A DNA stretch of 35,203 bases from assembly GCA_963763085.1 (NCBI GenBank), contig CAVXNB010000007.1, positions 1 to 35,203 of the forward strand, in the 5' to 3' direction. Each line of letters starts with the position of its first letter. Position 1 is the stretch's first letter. This document shows positions 8,330-16,208 of the stretch, piece after piece. The translations under genes were made by a program, and so were the position numbers. Origin of the DNA: CAVXNB01 sp963763085. Lineage in GTDB: Bacteria > Actinomycetota > Acidimicrobiia > Acidimicrobiales > Bog-793. The notes under the pieces are model-generated. The model was not told the DNA's origin. It did no database searches and saw nothing but the letters and a program-made list of their open reading frames with translations.

Positions 8330-9907
8330 ATGCCCAACAGGTTTGGTCGCCGTGAGTTCCTCCAGATCGGCGGTGTGGGCGCACTTGCGGCAACCTCGGC
8401 GGTCGCGCTCGCCGCCTGCGGATCTTCCAGCTCGTCTTCGACCTCGACGACGTCGACCCCGAGCGCGAAGCCGAAGCGTGGCGGGACGCTGACTTACGGC
8501 GGCACGGGCGGTACCGCCAGCGACACTCTGGATGCGCAGAACGGCCTGAACCAGCAAGACTTTTCGCGCATTCCACTGCTGTTCGAGCCGCTCGTCACTA
8601 TCGGCGCCACCGGGAAGCCGGAGTACGTGCTCGCGGAATCGATCACCGCGAACACCGCCGCGACGGAGTGGACGATCAAGGTCCGCCCGGACGTGCTGAC
8701 CCATGACGGCAAGCCCTTCGGGGCCGCTGATGTGCTGTTCAGCTTCAAGCGAATCATCAAGCTGAAGTACCCGGGTACGTCGTCGCTCGGCCCCATCGAC
8801 CTCGCCGGGTCAAAGGTCGCCGACCCACTGACGTTGGTCGTCCGCTTCGAGAAGCCGTTTGGCTTGTTCCTCACCTTCCTGCAGAACTTTCTCTTCCTGT
8901 ACATGGTCCCCGAGGGTTACGACCCGAAGCATCCGATCGGCACCGGCCCGTTCAAGTTCCAGAGTTTCACTCCTGGCGTGACGAGCACGATGGTTCGGAA
9001 CGACCACTATTGGTTGCCTGGCTTGCCGTATCTGGACGCGGTTGTCTCAGCAGACGTCGCCGGCGAGACGGCGCAGATCGACGGTCTGCTGTCCGGCCAG
9101 TTCGATGCGATCAGTTACCTGTCGGCTGCCTCGGTCGCGGCGCTGAAGAGTCGCTCTGCGTATTCGGTCGTGATCTCGGACACGGGCGGGTTCTTGCCGT
9201 TCACGATGCGCGTCGACCAAGCGCCGTTCTCCGATGTCCGGGTCCGGCAAGCCCTGAGGTTGCTCGTCGACCGTCCGCAGATGCTCCGGCAGGTGTTCGA
9301 AGGTTACGGTCGCATCGGCAACGACATGTTCGGGGTTTTTGATCCCGACTTCGACAACAGTTTGCCGCAGCGCCTGCGGGACATCCCGAAGGCCAAGTCG
9401 TTGCTGAAGGCCGCCGGCCATCCGGACTTGAGCGTGCAGCTGATCACTTCGAACCTTACCGGTGGAGTGGTGCAGGCAGCACAGGTGTTCGCAGCCCAGG
9501 CAGGTCAAGCAGGTGTGAACGTCTCGGTGTCACAGCAGGACACCACGCGGTACTACTCAGAGTCGTTCTTACACGCGGCGTTCTCTCAAGATAACTGGGA
9601 GTACGCGCCTTACCTGCTTGCCGCTGCGCAAGAGACTGTGACGGGAGCGCCGTTCAACGAGACACACTTCGACGATCCGGAGTACAACGCGCTCTATGCC
9701 AGAGCGTACAAGTCGACCGATCCAGCCGTTCACCGCGACGTCATTCATGCCATGCAGCGAATTGACTACGAGCGCGGTGGGCTTGTCATCCCGTTCTTCA
9801 ACCCGAATATTGATGCCGTTGCCTCGTATGTGAAAGGCGACATTCAGAACGTGACCGGGTTCGGCCTGAATGCCTTTGATTTGCGACGTTTCTGGCTCGA
9901 CAAGTAG
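8330..9907 (+). CDS. ABC transporter substrate-binding lipoprotein, family 5 (SBP3)
   Basis: An intact 525-residue family-5 solute-binding protein. The N-terminus has a twin-arginine motif (GRREFLQIGG, Arg7-Arg8), a hydrophobic stretch and lipobox LAAC at Cys30, then a Ser/Thr/Pro linker. The mature part carries WTIKVRPDVLTHDGKPFGAA, VLFSFKRIIKLKY, HPIGTGPFKFQSFTPG and DQAPFSDVRVRQALR, and it ends FDLRRFWLDK. ATG 8330 follows GAGGGGGG. It is very similar to SBP2 along its whole length, including the leader, which points to a gene duplication. The two-domain VOC gene lies between the copies. The substrate is not predictable: this family takes peptides, nickel chelates, opines, glycosides and plant phenolics. 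No permease lies beside it. Confidence 0.92.
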   Translation: MPNRFGRREFLQIGGVGALAATSAVALAACGSSSSSSTSTTSTPSAKPKRGGTLTYGGTGGTASDTLDAQNGLNQQDFSRIPLLFEPLVTIGATGKPEYVLAESITANTAATEWTIKVRPDVLTHDGKPFGAADVLFSFKRIIKLKYPGTSSLGPIDLAGSKVADPLTLVVRFEKPFGLFLTFLQNFLFLYMVPEGYDPKHPIGTGPFKFQSFTPGVTSTMVRNDHYWLPGLPYLDAVVSADVAGETAQIDGLLSGQFDAISYLSAASVAALKSRSAYSVVISDTGGFLPFTMRVDQAPFSDVRVRQALRLLVDRPQMLRQVFEGYGRIGNDMFGVFDPDFDNSLPQRLRDIPKAKSLLKAAGHPDLSVQLITSNLTGGVVQAAQVFAAQAGQAGVNVSVSQQDTTRYYSESFLHAAFSQDNWEYAPYLLAAAQETVTGAPFNETHFDDPEYNALYARAYKSTDPAVHRDVIHAMQRIDYERGGLVIPFFNPNIDAVASYVKGDIQNVTGFGLNAFDLRRFWLDK

Positions 9908-9913
9908 CTCCTG

Positions 9914-9932
9914 CTGACGGGGGCGACGTCAG
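9914..9932. terminator. Possible bidirectional hairpin between convergent SBP3 and gntR
   Basis: CTGACG and CGTCAG form a six-base perfect stem around a seven-base loop between the SBP3 stop and the gntR stop. There is no T run on either side, so termination is uncertain. Confidence 0.25.
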
Positions 9933-10753
9933 TCGGCAGGCGGCGTCACACCTTCGGTCTCGACGCTCCAGTCGCTGTAGAGGGCGAGGGGATAGCGATC
10001 GGTCCGCAGTACGCCCTTGGAATACTCGATCACCCTCCCGTCGGCGCTGTAGCTCTTCGTGGCGATCTCGACGAGCGCGCTGCCCTTCTCCACTTCGAGA
10101 TACCGCGCGTCCACGTCCGTGGCGAGCGCCGCGCTGATCTCGCCCTTGGCCCAGGCGAGCTCGATGCCGTGCTCGGCGAGCGCCATCTGGACGGAGAACC
10201 CAGGGTCGTCGAGCGGCATCTCGGCAAGAAACGAGCACAAGTCGTACGGAAAGTAGTGGTCGATCACGAGAACCGGGAGCTCGTCGGCGTATCGGACCTG
10301 CTGGATGTGAAGCACGTCGCCCTCTGCGAACTCCGATGCGCGGTGGGCGATCTCGGCGCCGGCGTCCAGCTTCTCGACGCACAGCGTGAGCTTGGACGAT
10401 CGGAGCCCGCGACGGGCGATGTCGACCCCGACGCTGTGCCACTGCTGCATCCGCAGCACCAGCAACGGCTGGCGGGCGAACGTGCCGCGTCCCGCCTTCC
10501 GCACGACGAGACCCTCCCTGGCCAGATCGGTCATCGCCTGTCGGACCGTCGTACGGCTCACCTCGAAGTGAGCTACCAGCTGGTCCTCGGTCGGCATCGG
10601 CTCGTCGGGGGCCCACTCACCGAGCCGGATCTGCTCCCGCAGAAGATTGCGGATCTGGACATAGAGGGGAACGCCTGTGTCGGAGCTGAGTGAGGAATCG
10701 GTCCAGCGCGGAGCGTCCGTCAGGTTGGGCGAGACGCCGTCACCGCCCGTCAC
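9929..10753 (-). CDS. GntR-family transcriptional regulator with UTRA effector domain (HutC subfamily)
   Basis: A 274-residue regulator. Residues about 28-93 form a winged helix-turn-helix: PLYVQIRNLLREQI, then MPTEDQLVAHFEVSRTTVRQ and GLVVRKAGRGTFA. From about residue 110 a UTRA domain follows, with VLHIQQVRYADELPVLVIDH and the closing IEYSKGVLRTDRYPLALY. HutC-type regulators usually repress nearby uptake and catabolic genes and release DNA when a small effector binds UTRA. The GTG start overlaps the stop of the upstream VOC gene (GTGA), so the two are translationally coupled. It sits among SBP and VOC genes that share an AT-rich upstream motif, making them its likely targets (inference). 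Confidence 0.9.
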   Translation of the reverse strand: MTGGDGVSPNLTDAPRWTDSSLSSDTGVPLYVQIRNLLREQIRLGEWAPDEPMPTEDQLVAHFEVSRTTVRQAMTDLAREGLVVRKAGRGTFARQPLLVLRMQQWHSVGVDIARRGLRSSKLTLCVEKLDAGAEIAHRASEFAEGDVLHIQQVRYADELPVLVIDHYFPYDLCSFLAEMPLDDPGFSVQMALAEHGIELAWAKGEISAALATDVDARYLEVEKGSALVEIATKSYSADGRVIEYSKGVLRTDRYPLALYSDWSVETEGVTPPAD

Positions 10754-11226
10754 GGGTATACGCGACTGGGCGTGAGCGCATCGGCGCTACCTGCCCACAC
10801 CTCGATGATGAGCGGTGAGGCCTGCATGTAGAAGAAGTACATGTCGCCGCAATAGGCGGAGACGAGCTCGGTCATGCCGTCGTCCTCGAACTTGCGCTGC
10901 AGCCGCCTCGCTTCTGTCTCGTCGGGGGCTTCGTAGCCGAGGTGGTGCACGCCGTCGCCGTTCTCGGTAAGCCAATCCGCGAGCGGACCGCCGCCTTCCA
11001 AAGGCTGGAGAAGCTCGATCCAGGTGCCGCCGGCATGTGCCTCTGCTCCCATCCAGGTGAACTCGGCCGGCTGCCCCTTCAGTTTGAGGTCGTGCAGCCA
11101 CGGCTCCCGGTACTCGTAGATGTTCCACGGTCCCCACCCGAACGAGTCGTGGTATTGGCGCATCGTCGCGTCGAGATCCGCGACGACCATGCCCACCTGA
11201 GAGATCCCGTACTCCGGCATGGACAT
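10750..11226 (-). CDS. VOC (glyoxalase-fold) family protein, single domain
   Basis: A 158-residue protein starting at ATG 11226 behind GGAGGAG. The one VOC domain reads ISQVGMVVADLDATMRQYHD, SFGWGPWNIYEYREPW, WIELLQPLEGGGPL and VHHLGYEAPDE. Unlike the two-domain paralogue at 7216-8231, it keeps the HHLG histidine, the Glu of WIELLQ and a late Glu in LIIEVW, so a metal site like that of methylmalonyl-CoA epimerase or glyoxalase relatives is plausible. The stop overlaps the GTG of the gntR gene, so the protein probably acts on a compound related to the regulator's effector (inference). Its promoter lies at 11294-11322, divergent from the EamA permease. Confidence 0.85.
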   Translation of the reverse strand: MSMPEYGISQVGMVVADLDATMRQYHDSFGWGPWNIYEYREPWLHDLKLKGQPAEFTWMGAEAHAGGTWIELLQPLEGGGPLADWLTENGDGVHHLGYEAPDETEARRLQRKFEDDGMTELVSAYCGDMYFFYMQASPLIIEVWAGSADALTPSRVYP

Positions 11227-11293
11227 GTCTCCTCCTTGGTTGGGTGCGCTTCGGAGGCTGTCGTGGTCAGCCCGAGTGCCCTCTTGCTCATCG

Positions 11294-11322
11294 ATCATAA
11301 TATTGGTACATTTCGCCGTCAA
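11294..11322 (-). promoter_or_regulatory. Sigma-70-type promoter of the VOC-gntR pair
   Basis: On the minus strand TTGACG (11322-11317), a 17-base spacer and TATGAT (11299-11294) form a good promoter about 70 bases upstream of the VOC start. The spacer contains GTACCAATA, one mismatch from the GTAACAATA seen in reverse orientation in the SBP2 and SBP3 motifs. This is consistent with autoregulation by GntR. Confidence 0.55.
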
Positions 11323-11344
11323 AGATGCGACGTCACAGGCGCTC

Positions 11345-12199
11345 ATGACGACTGAATACTCCCTGAGCGCCTTCGTCACCGTGATGGTCATTGGCGCCGG
11401 CGTCCTGAACGCACTCTGGAACGCCATCGCCAAGTACGTCGACGACCGGCTGGTCACTTTCGCGATAATCGAGGTGGTCGCGACCGTGGCCGGCGGCTTG
11501 GCGCTGATCGTCACCGGGTTCCCGAACAGCACGGCGATTGCGTTCGCCGCCGTCTCGGCCGGGCTGCACGTCGGCTACGACCTCGCCCTTATGAACTCGT
11601 ACCGGCTGGGCGCATTCAACCAGACGTACCCGATCGCGCGTGGCACCGCTCCGCTCGTCGTGGCCGTCGGTGCCTACCGCCTCGCCGGCGAACACCTGCC
11701 GGCGATCGCGCTGGCCGGCATCGTCTTGCTCGCCACAGGTCTCATGAGCCTCGCCCTGTCCTCGGGCCACCTGGCACGGTCCGATCTGCCCGCAGTCGCG
11801 GCCGCGGTCTTCACGGGGTTGATCATCGCCGCCTACACGCTCGTCGACGGCCTCGGCGTGCGCCGATCCCATGACCCCTACGCCTACGCCGCGCTTCTCT
11901 TCTTCCTCGGGGGGCCCGCGTTGCCGGTGGTAGCTGTCCTTCGCCGGCCGGCGAAGGTCTGGAGGTCGGCCCGGACCTGGACCCTCGGACTGATCGCCGG
12001 AGCGCTGACCGTCGGCGGCTACGGGATCGTGCTGTGGGCGCAGACCAAGGCGCCGCTGGCCGAAGTCGCCGCCGTGCGGGAGACCGGCGTCATCTCCGCT
12101 GCGATCATCGGCTCGCTGTTCTTCAAGGAACGCTTCGGAGCGAGGCGGGTGGCAGCGGCCGCGCTGGTCGCGACCGGCATCGTGTTGATCAGCCTTTAG
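11345..12199 (+). CDS. EamA/DMT-family permease
   Basis: A 284-residue membrane protein with about ten predicted helices. It has two EamA-like halves, the first from MVIGAGVLNALWNAIAKYVD, the second beginning around DLPAVAAAVFTGLIIAAYTL. IARGTAPLVVAVGAYRLAGE and AEVAAVRETGVISAAIIGSL are typical EamA stretches before the conserved F.KER turn. ATG 11345 begins the mature-looking sequence; longer in-frame starts upstream would run into the divergent promoter. It faces away from the VOC-gntR pair and may export or import the same class of metabolite, but no substrate can be read from sequence. Confidence 0.85.
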   Translation: MTTEYSLSAFVTVMVIGAGVLNALWNAIAKYVDDRLVTFAIIEVVATVAGGLALIVTGFPNSTAIAFAAVSAGLHVGYDLALMNSYRLGAFNQTYPIARGTAPLVVAVGAYRLAGEHLPAIALAGIVLLATGLMSLALSSGHLARSDLPAVAAAVFTGLIIAAYTLVDGLGVRRSHDPYAYAALLFFLGGPALPVVAVLRRPAKVWRSARTWTLGLIAGALTVGGYGIVLWAQTKAPLAEVAAVRETGVISAAIIGSLFFKERFGARRVAAAALVATGIVLISL

Positions 12200-12237
12200 C
12201 GCCCCACTGGCCGGGGGCACGTGCCATCGTTCTTGTC

Positions 12238-13139
12238 GTGGACCTCGACACCGTCGCCGACGAGCTCTACGGATTGGCTCCGGCGGAGTTCACGCCGGCC
12301 CGCGACGCCCGCGTCGCCGAGGCGGTGCGGGCCGGCGACCGCGGCCTCGCCGCCGCCATAAAGAGCCTGAGACGGCCGACGAGGAGCGCCTGGCTGGTGA
12401 ACATGCTCGTCCGCCAGCGCCGCGAGCAGGTCGACGAGCTGTTGGACCTCGGCGCCACGATGCGCGAGGCGCAACAGCAGCTCGCCGGCGAGGAGCTGCG
12501 GCAGCTCTCGCGTCGCCGCCACGAGGTCGTGTCCGCTCTCGCGCAGCAGGCGCGCGAGGTCGCCCGCGAGGCAGGCCAGCCTGCGACCGACGAGATGGTG
12601 CTGGAGCTCGAGTCGACGCTCGAGGCCGCGCTCGCCGACCCGGCTGCGAGCGCGGCCGTCAGATCCGGGCGGCTGACCGCGGCTCTCAGCTACTCGGGTT
12701 TCGGTTCGGTCGACCCTGGGGCCTCGGCCGTGTCAGGGACTCGAAGGCGTGCCGGCGACGCGGCCAAGCCGGCCCGCGGCGCGGCCGGCCGCCAGCAAGC
12801 GCGACAAGACCGACGCCCGCCTCAGACGAGCGCCGGGACGCCGAGCTCCGCGCGGCCGAACAGGCGCTGCACGAGGCGGAGGCGGACGCGGCCACGGCCA
12901 GGAGGGAGGCGGAAGAGGCGGACGGCCGCGCCGGCGAAGTGGCCGCCGAGGAACAGCTCCTGTCGAGCCAGCTCGCCGAGCTCGACGCGGAGCGCTCTCG
13001 ACTGCGTGCGAGAGCGGCGGCGCTCGCGGGCGAGTCGCGACGGGCGACTCGAGCCGTGGAGGCTTGCGGGCAGGCACTCCGGAAGGCCGAAGCGGCGGTG
13101 GAGAGGGCTAGGGAGACGGTTGCTCGTTTTGGGGGCTGA
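12238..13139 (+). CDS. Uncharacterised coiled-coil protein (frameshifted)
   Basis: The gene starts at GTG 12238 with DLDTVADELYGLAPAEFTPA, RDARVAEAVRAGD and RRPTRSAWLVNMLVRQRREQ, a start I associate with a conserved actinobacterial family of unknown function. A helical middle (VDELLDLGATMREAQQQLAG) leads into an Ala/Pro/Arg-rich linker. A long charged coiled coil follows: RDAELRAAEQALHEAEADAA, then EEQLLSSQLAELDAERSRLR and VERARETVARFGG. The first and last parts are in different frames. One missing base within the GC-rich linker (about 12740-12825) joins them, for about 300 residues. The 3' end overlaps the convergent oxygenase gene by 32 bases. No function is assigned. Confidence 0.6.
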
Positions 13140-13731
13140 GGCGGCGGGACGTGGCCATGCGGAGGCCGATGGCGAGGCGTTCGGTGTTTCTCGGTGTGCC
13201 GACAGCGTGGAACGGGCGTCCGTCGCGGCGGCCCCCGAGTCCCGGGCCTCTCAGCAACGTCACGCTTCCCGGGCCGGCCTCGAAGACCGAGGTCACGCTT
13301 CCGGACCGGTCCCTGCAGATTGACACCTCGGCCTCGCCGGACAGCGTCACGACCGCGACGAGGCGTCGGTAGCGCCCGCCGTCGAGGTGCGGGGTGATGC
13401 CGATCGAGCCGCGCCGGTAGAGCACCACGCCGGCTTCGTTCACGCCCCAGGTCCTGAGCCCGCGGATGCCGTCGCCTTGTACGCGTACGAGCTGAGTCAG
13501 CGCGCGGCACAGCTCGGCCACCCGCGGGAAGCCCTCGAACGGATCCTCGAGGTCGAATCCCTCGATCTGCTGGCGAACCTGCCCGAACTGCTCCCGGTAG
13601 TGGCGGACCGGGCCCCGCGCGACCTCGTCCTCGAGGGCCGCGCGGAAGGGCTCGTGGAGCGCTCCCGGAACGAAGGCCGCACCGTCGCTCGCGACGGCGT
13701 CGAGCACTTGCCGCAGATCGAGATCGGCCAC
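13108..13731 (-). CDS. 2OG-Fe(II) oxygenase-like protein
   Basis: A 207-residue protein starting at GTG 13731 (MADLDLRQVLDAVASDGAAF), with a plausible longer frame upstream rejected because it runs into the preceding gene. It has the HxD iron motif in IGITPHLDGGRYRRLVAVVT, and a distal histidine in PFHAVGTPRNTERLAIGLRM, where the arginine could bind 2-oxoglutarate. This jelly-roll pattern is typical of small non-haem iron oxygenases or hydroxylases. The substrate is unknown. It lies 38 bases after the thiolase-like gene on the same strand and may be co-transcribed with it. It overlaps the convergent coiled-coil gene by 32 bases. Confidence 0.65.
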   Translation of the reverse strand: MADLDLRQVLDAVASDGAAFVPGALHEPFRAALEDEVARGPVRHYREQFGQVRQQIEGFDLEDPFEGFPRVAELCRALTQLVRVQGDGIRGLRTWGVNEAGVVLYRRGSIGITPHLDGGRYRRLVAVVTLSGEAEVSICRDRSGSVTSVFEAGPGSVTLLRGPGLGGRRDGRPFHAVGTPRNTERLAIGLRMATSRRLSPQNEQPSP

Positions 13732-13769
13732 GAACGGGCTCTGCCCTTCCCGCCGTCGCACGCGGCGGC

Positions 13770-15245
13770 TCAGATGAGCTCGACCACGCCGACGTTCGAG
13801 ATGTGCACCGAACGGCCGCACATCTCCTCCTCGGTCATGGTCTTCATCAGGGCCGGCTCGGTCGTCCTGCCCCACGTTCGGCGCCCGTCGTGCAACAGGC
13901 AGGCGAAGAGCCCGGCTTCCGGGCCTTCCCGTCCGTGCATGACGGTGTACGACTCGATCACGACCGCCCCTTCGTGGTGCTCGACGAGCTCCCGGCGACC
14001 GAGCGCATCGACGGCCGCCTGGACGCTCTCGTGCCGATAGTCCTCACGGGGCGGCTCGGAGGAGTAGAGGCCGATGGCGTGGTTGGTCAGGAAACCGCCG
14101 ACTGCCGTCACCAGACCGAGGCTTCCGGGGTCGCCTCGCAGGACGTCCATCATCGTGGCGACGGAGTGCATGACGTAGTTGTTCAGCGGACCGCCGGCGA
14201 AGCTGAGGCCGCCGGTCACCGTGAGCTGCCGCGTCTCGTCCAAGCCGAGCTCAGCGGCGGAGATCTCCACCGCCGACGGAAAGCAGCTGTACAGGTCGAT
14301 GTGGCCCACGGAGTCGAGCTCCACGCCGGCGAGCTCGAGGGCCCGGCGGCCGGCGAGGCCGATGGCCGGCGAGGAGTGGAGGTCGAGACGGTTGGAGAGG
14401 TGCTCGGTGTCGTTGGCTCCGGCACCGGCGTGCGGGAAGATCCACCGGTCCCTCGGCACCCCGAGCGAACGCGCCGCCTCGACCGAGCAGGCGATGAGCG
14501 CCGCCGACTGGTCGAGAAACCAGTTCGAATTCATGCATTTCGTATACGGATAACCGATCATGCGGTTCGTGGGTGAAGGAGTCATGACCTCCTCGGGCGT
14601 CAGGGACTTGCGGCTCCAGGCGAACGGGTTCTCGGCCGCGACCCGGCTGAAGGCGGACCACAGCCCCGCGATGCGCTCCCGGTGGGCGTCGATCGTCTCA
14701 CCGCGCGCAAAACGGATCGCGTTCTCGAACAGCGGGTACGCCTGGACCGGCATCTGGACGCCGATTGCCCGCTCGGCGCCGTTCGTCATGTTCAGCTCGG
14801 TCCCGAAGACCTCGTCGGGCGTGCCGTCGTCGCTCACGCTCGACGCAAGCTTCCGGCCGGCCTCCCGAAGACGTCTCCGCGAGTAGATCGCCTCGGCGCC
14901 GGCGAGCAGCACGACGTCGGCCTCGCCGCGGGCGATGCGGCCGAAGACCGCGTTCAGGAGCGCCTGTGGGGTCTGGCCGCCGGCCGTGGTGAGGATGGTG
15001 TGCGCCGAAGGGGCGCCGAGGCTCCTCGCCAGGCTGCGGCCCGGGTCGGAATACGACCACGCTCCCCTCACGACCGCCACGATGGATGCCCGTTCGAGCA
15101 AGCGGTCGCTCCCGGCGGCGTGAGCCGCCGAAGCGGCGGTCATCCGCATCATCTCGAGCGGTTCGACCGGGTCGTCGAGGTCCGGTTCACGGATCGTGAG
15201 CTGCGCGTTGCCCACGAGGACCGGGGTCCGCGGGCTAAGCGTCAT
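13770..15245 (-). CDS. Thiolase-like acetyl-CoA acetyltransferase homologue (TLP1/SCP-x type)
   Basis: A 491-residue thiolase-superfamily protein starting at ATG 15245 (MTLSPRTPVLVGNAQLTI). Visible motifs are LTTAGGQTPQALLNAV, DVVLLAGAEAIYSRR, FPHAGAGANDT, HIDLYSCFPSAVEISAAELG and the C-terminal active-site loop TGGLSFAGGPLNNY. The position of the usual nucleophilic cysteine is taken by GGQT, as in thiolase-like proteins of the mycobacterial TLP1 kind. These carry an extra C-terminal domain and may not do classical thiolysis. The last 120 residues (from GLYSSEPPREDYRHESVQAA) fit that extra domain. It probably handles acyl-CoA compounds in lipid or sterol-like catabolism (family knowledge; not specific). 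Confidence 0.85.
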   Translation of the reverse strand: MTLSPRTPVLVGNAQLTIREPDLDDPVEPLEMMRMTAASAAHAAGSDRLLERASIVAVVRGAWSYSDPGRSLARSLGAPSAHTILTTAGGQTPQALLNAVFGRIARGEADVVLLAGAEAIYSRRRLREAGRKLASSVSDDGTPDEVFGTELNMTNGAERAIGVQMPVQAYPLFENAIRFARGETIDAHRERIAGLWSAFSRVAAENPFAWSRKSLTPEEVMTPSPTNRMIGYPYTKCMNSNWFLDQSAALIACSVEAARSLGVPRDRWIFPHAGAGANDTEHLSNRLDLHSSPAIGLAGRRALELAGVELDSVGHIDLYSCFPSAVEISAAELGLDETRQLTVTGGLSFAGGPLNNYVMHSVATMMDVLRGDPGSLGLVTAVGGFLTNHAIGLYSSEPPREDYRHESVQAAVDALGRRELVEHHEGAVVIESYTVMHGREGPEAGLFACLLHDGRRTWGRTTEPALMKTMTEEEMCGRSVHISNVGVVELI

Positions 15246-15280
15246 CGCGCGCAGCGTAACCCTGGGCGGTGCTGCCCGAC

Positions 15281-16198
15281 TCAGGCGACGAAGTCCGCGA
15301 TGAGCCTCGCCAGCTCCACCGGTGCATCGCCCTGGACGCTGTGGCCGGCGTCCTCGACGTGTTCCACCCGAGCGGACGGGTACCGGCGCAGCAGCTCCGC
15401 CTCGTCCTCGTCGTCGACCACCGACTGGGGACGCATGCCCCGCACGAGCATCAAGGGCACGCTCAGCGAAGCGACTGCTTCCCAGAGTTGAGCAACACGC
15501 GGAAAGCCGGCTCCCGGCGCTTCCTCCTCCACGGGGTCCTCCCCGCGCCGGCGGTAGCGCCAGACCCAGGAGCCGTCGTCGAGCTGGCACGCGTTGTGGA
15601 GGACTCCGCGGCGCAGCGAGGTCAGGCTCCGCTGCGGGTTGTGGGCGACCGTCCAGGCCAGGATCGAATCGAAGTCGTCGAATCTCGCCGGCCCACCGAC
15701 GAAGTCAGTGATGGCCTTCGCCTTGGCGCTCGTGACGCCGGGCGTGATGTCGACCAGGACGACCGAACGGACCAGATCCGGGAACTGCTGAGCGAGGGCG
15801 AGGGTGACGAGGCCGCCGAGCGACATCCCGACGCAGGCCCGGGCATCCGGCGCCAGCCGTCGGATCGCCGCCGCGACGTCCTCGGCATTGCCGGTGAGGT
15901 CGAGAGACCCGCCTGCGCCGGCATCGGAGTGGCCGTGGCCGGGGAGATCGAGCGCCAGTTGCGGCCGCCCGAGCGCAAGCGCCACGGTGTCCCAGGTGTG
16001 GGCGTTCTGCGACCCCCCGTGCAGCAGGACCAGCTCCGGTGTCCCCGATCCCCACGCCAGCCCGCTCAGCCGGCGGCCTCCGCCGACCTCGACCCAGACC
16101 CGTTCCACGAGCGGGGGCTCGTCGAAAGGCAGCCCGAACTCCTCCGCGTTCTCGTGCAGCATCGAGAATTCGTCGTAGCCCGCACCGCTCGTAGCCAT
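15281..16198 (-). CDS. Alpha/beta-hydrolase fold protein
   Basis: A 305-residue hydrolase starting at ATG 16198. It has the oxyanion motif LVLLHGGSQNAHTWD (about residue 60), the turn DLPGHGHSD, the nucleophile elbow VGMSLGG (Ser126) and the catalytic histidine in VEDAGHSVQGDAP (His286). The acid residue may be Asp150 or one in VVDDEDE. It could be an esterase, lactonase or C-C bond hydrolase of a catabolic route; nothing narrows it further. It follows the SDR gene by ten bases on the same strand, and the thiolase-like gene starts 35 bases after its end, so the three are likely one transcript. Confidence 0.88.
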   Translation of the reverse strand: MATSGAGYDEFSMLHENAEEFGLPFDEPPLVERVWVEVGGGRRLSGLAWGSGTPELVLLHGGSQNAHTWDTVALALGRPQLALDLPGHGHSDAGAGGSLDLTGNAEDVAAAIRRLAPDARACVGMSLGGLVTLALAQQFPDLVRSVVLVDITPGVTSAKAKAITDFVGGPARFDDFDSILAWTVAHNPQRSLTSLRRGVLHNACQLDDGSWVWRYRRRGEDPVEEEAPGAGFPRVAQLWEAVASLSVPLMLVRGMRPQSVVDDEDEAELLRRYPSARVEHVEDAGHSVQGDAPVELARLIADFVA

Positions 16199-16208
16199 CA
16201 GGATCAGG

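Noticed and set aside
3944..9907. Reading the SBP1 and SBP2 breaks as true pseudogenes
   Set aside because: Both downstream parts stay fully conserved and one base restores full length; sequencing error is the simpler reading, though not proved.
12034..12240. Upstream extension of the coiled-coil protein into the EamA gene
   Set aside because: The extension is an out-of-frame read of EamA; the conserved start DLDTVADELYG begins at GTG 12238.
13731..13875. Longer N-terminus for the oxygenase-like protein
   Set aside because: The extra residues are Arg/His-rich and overlap the thiolase-like gene; the fold begins at about the GTG 13731.
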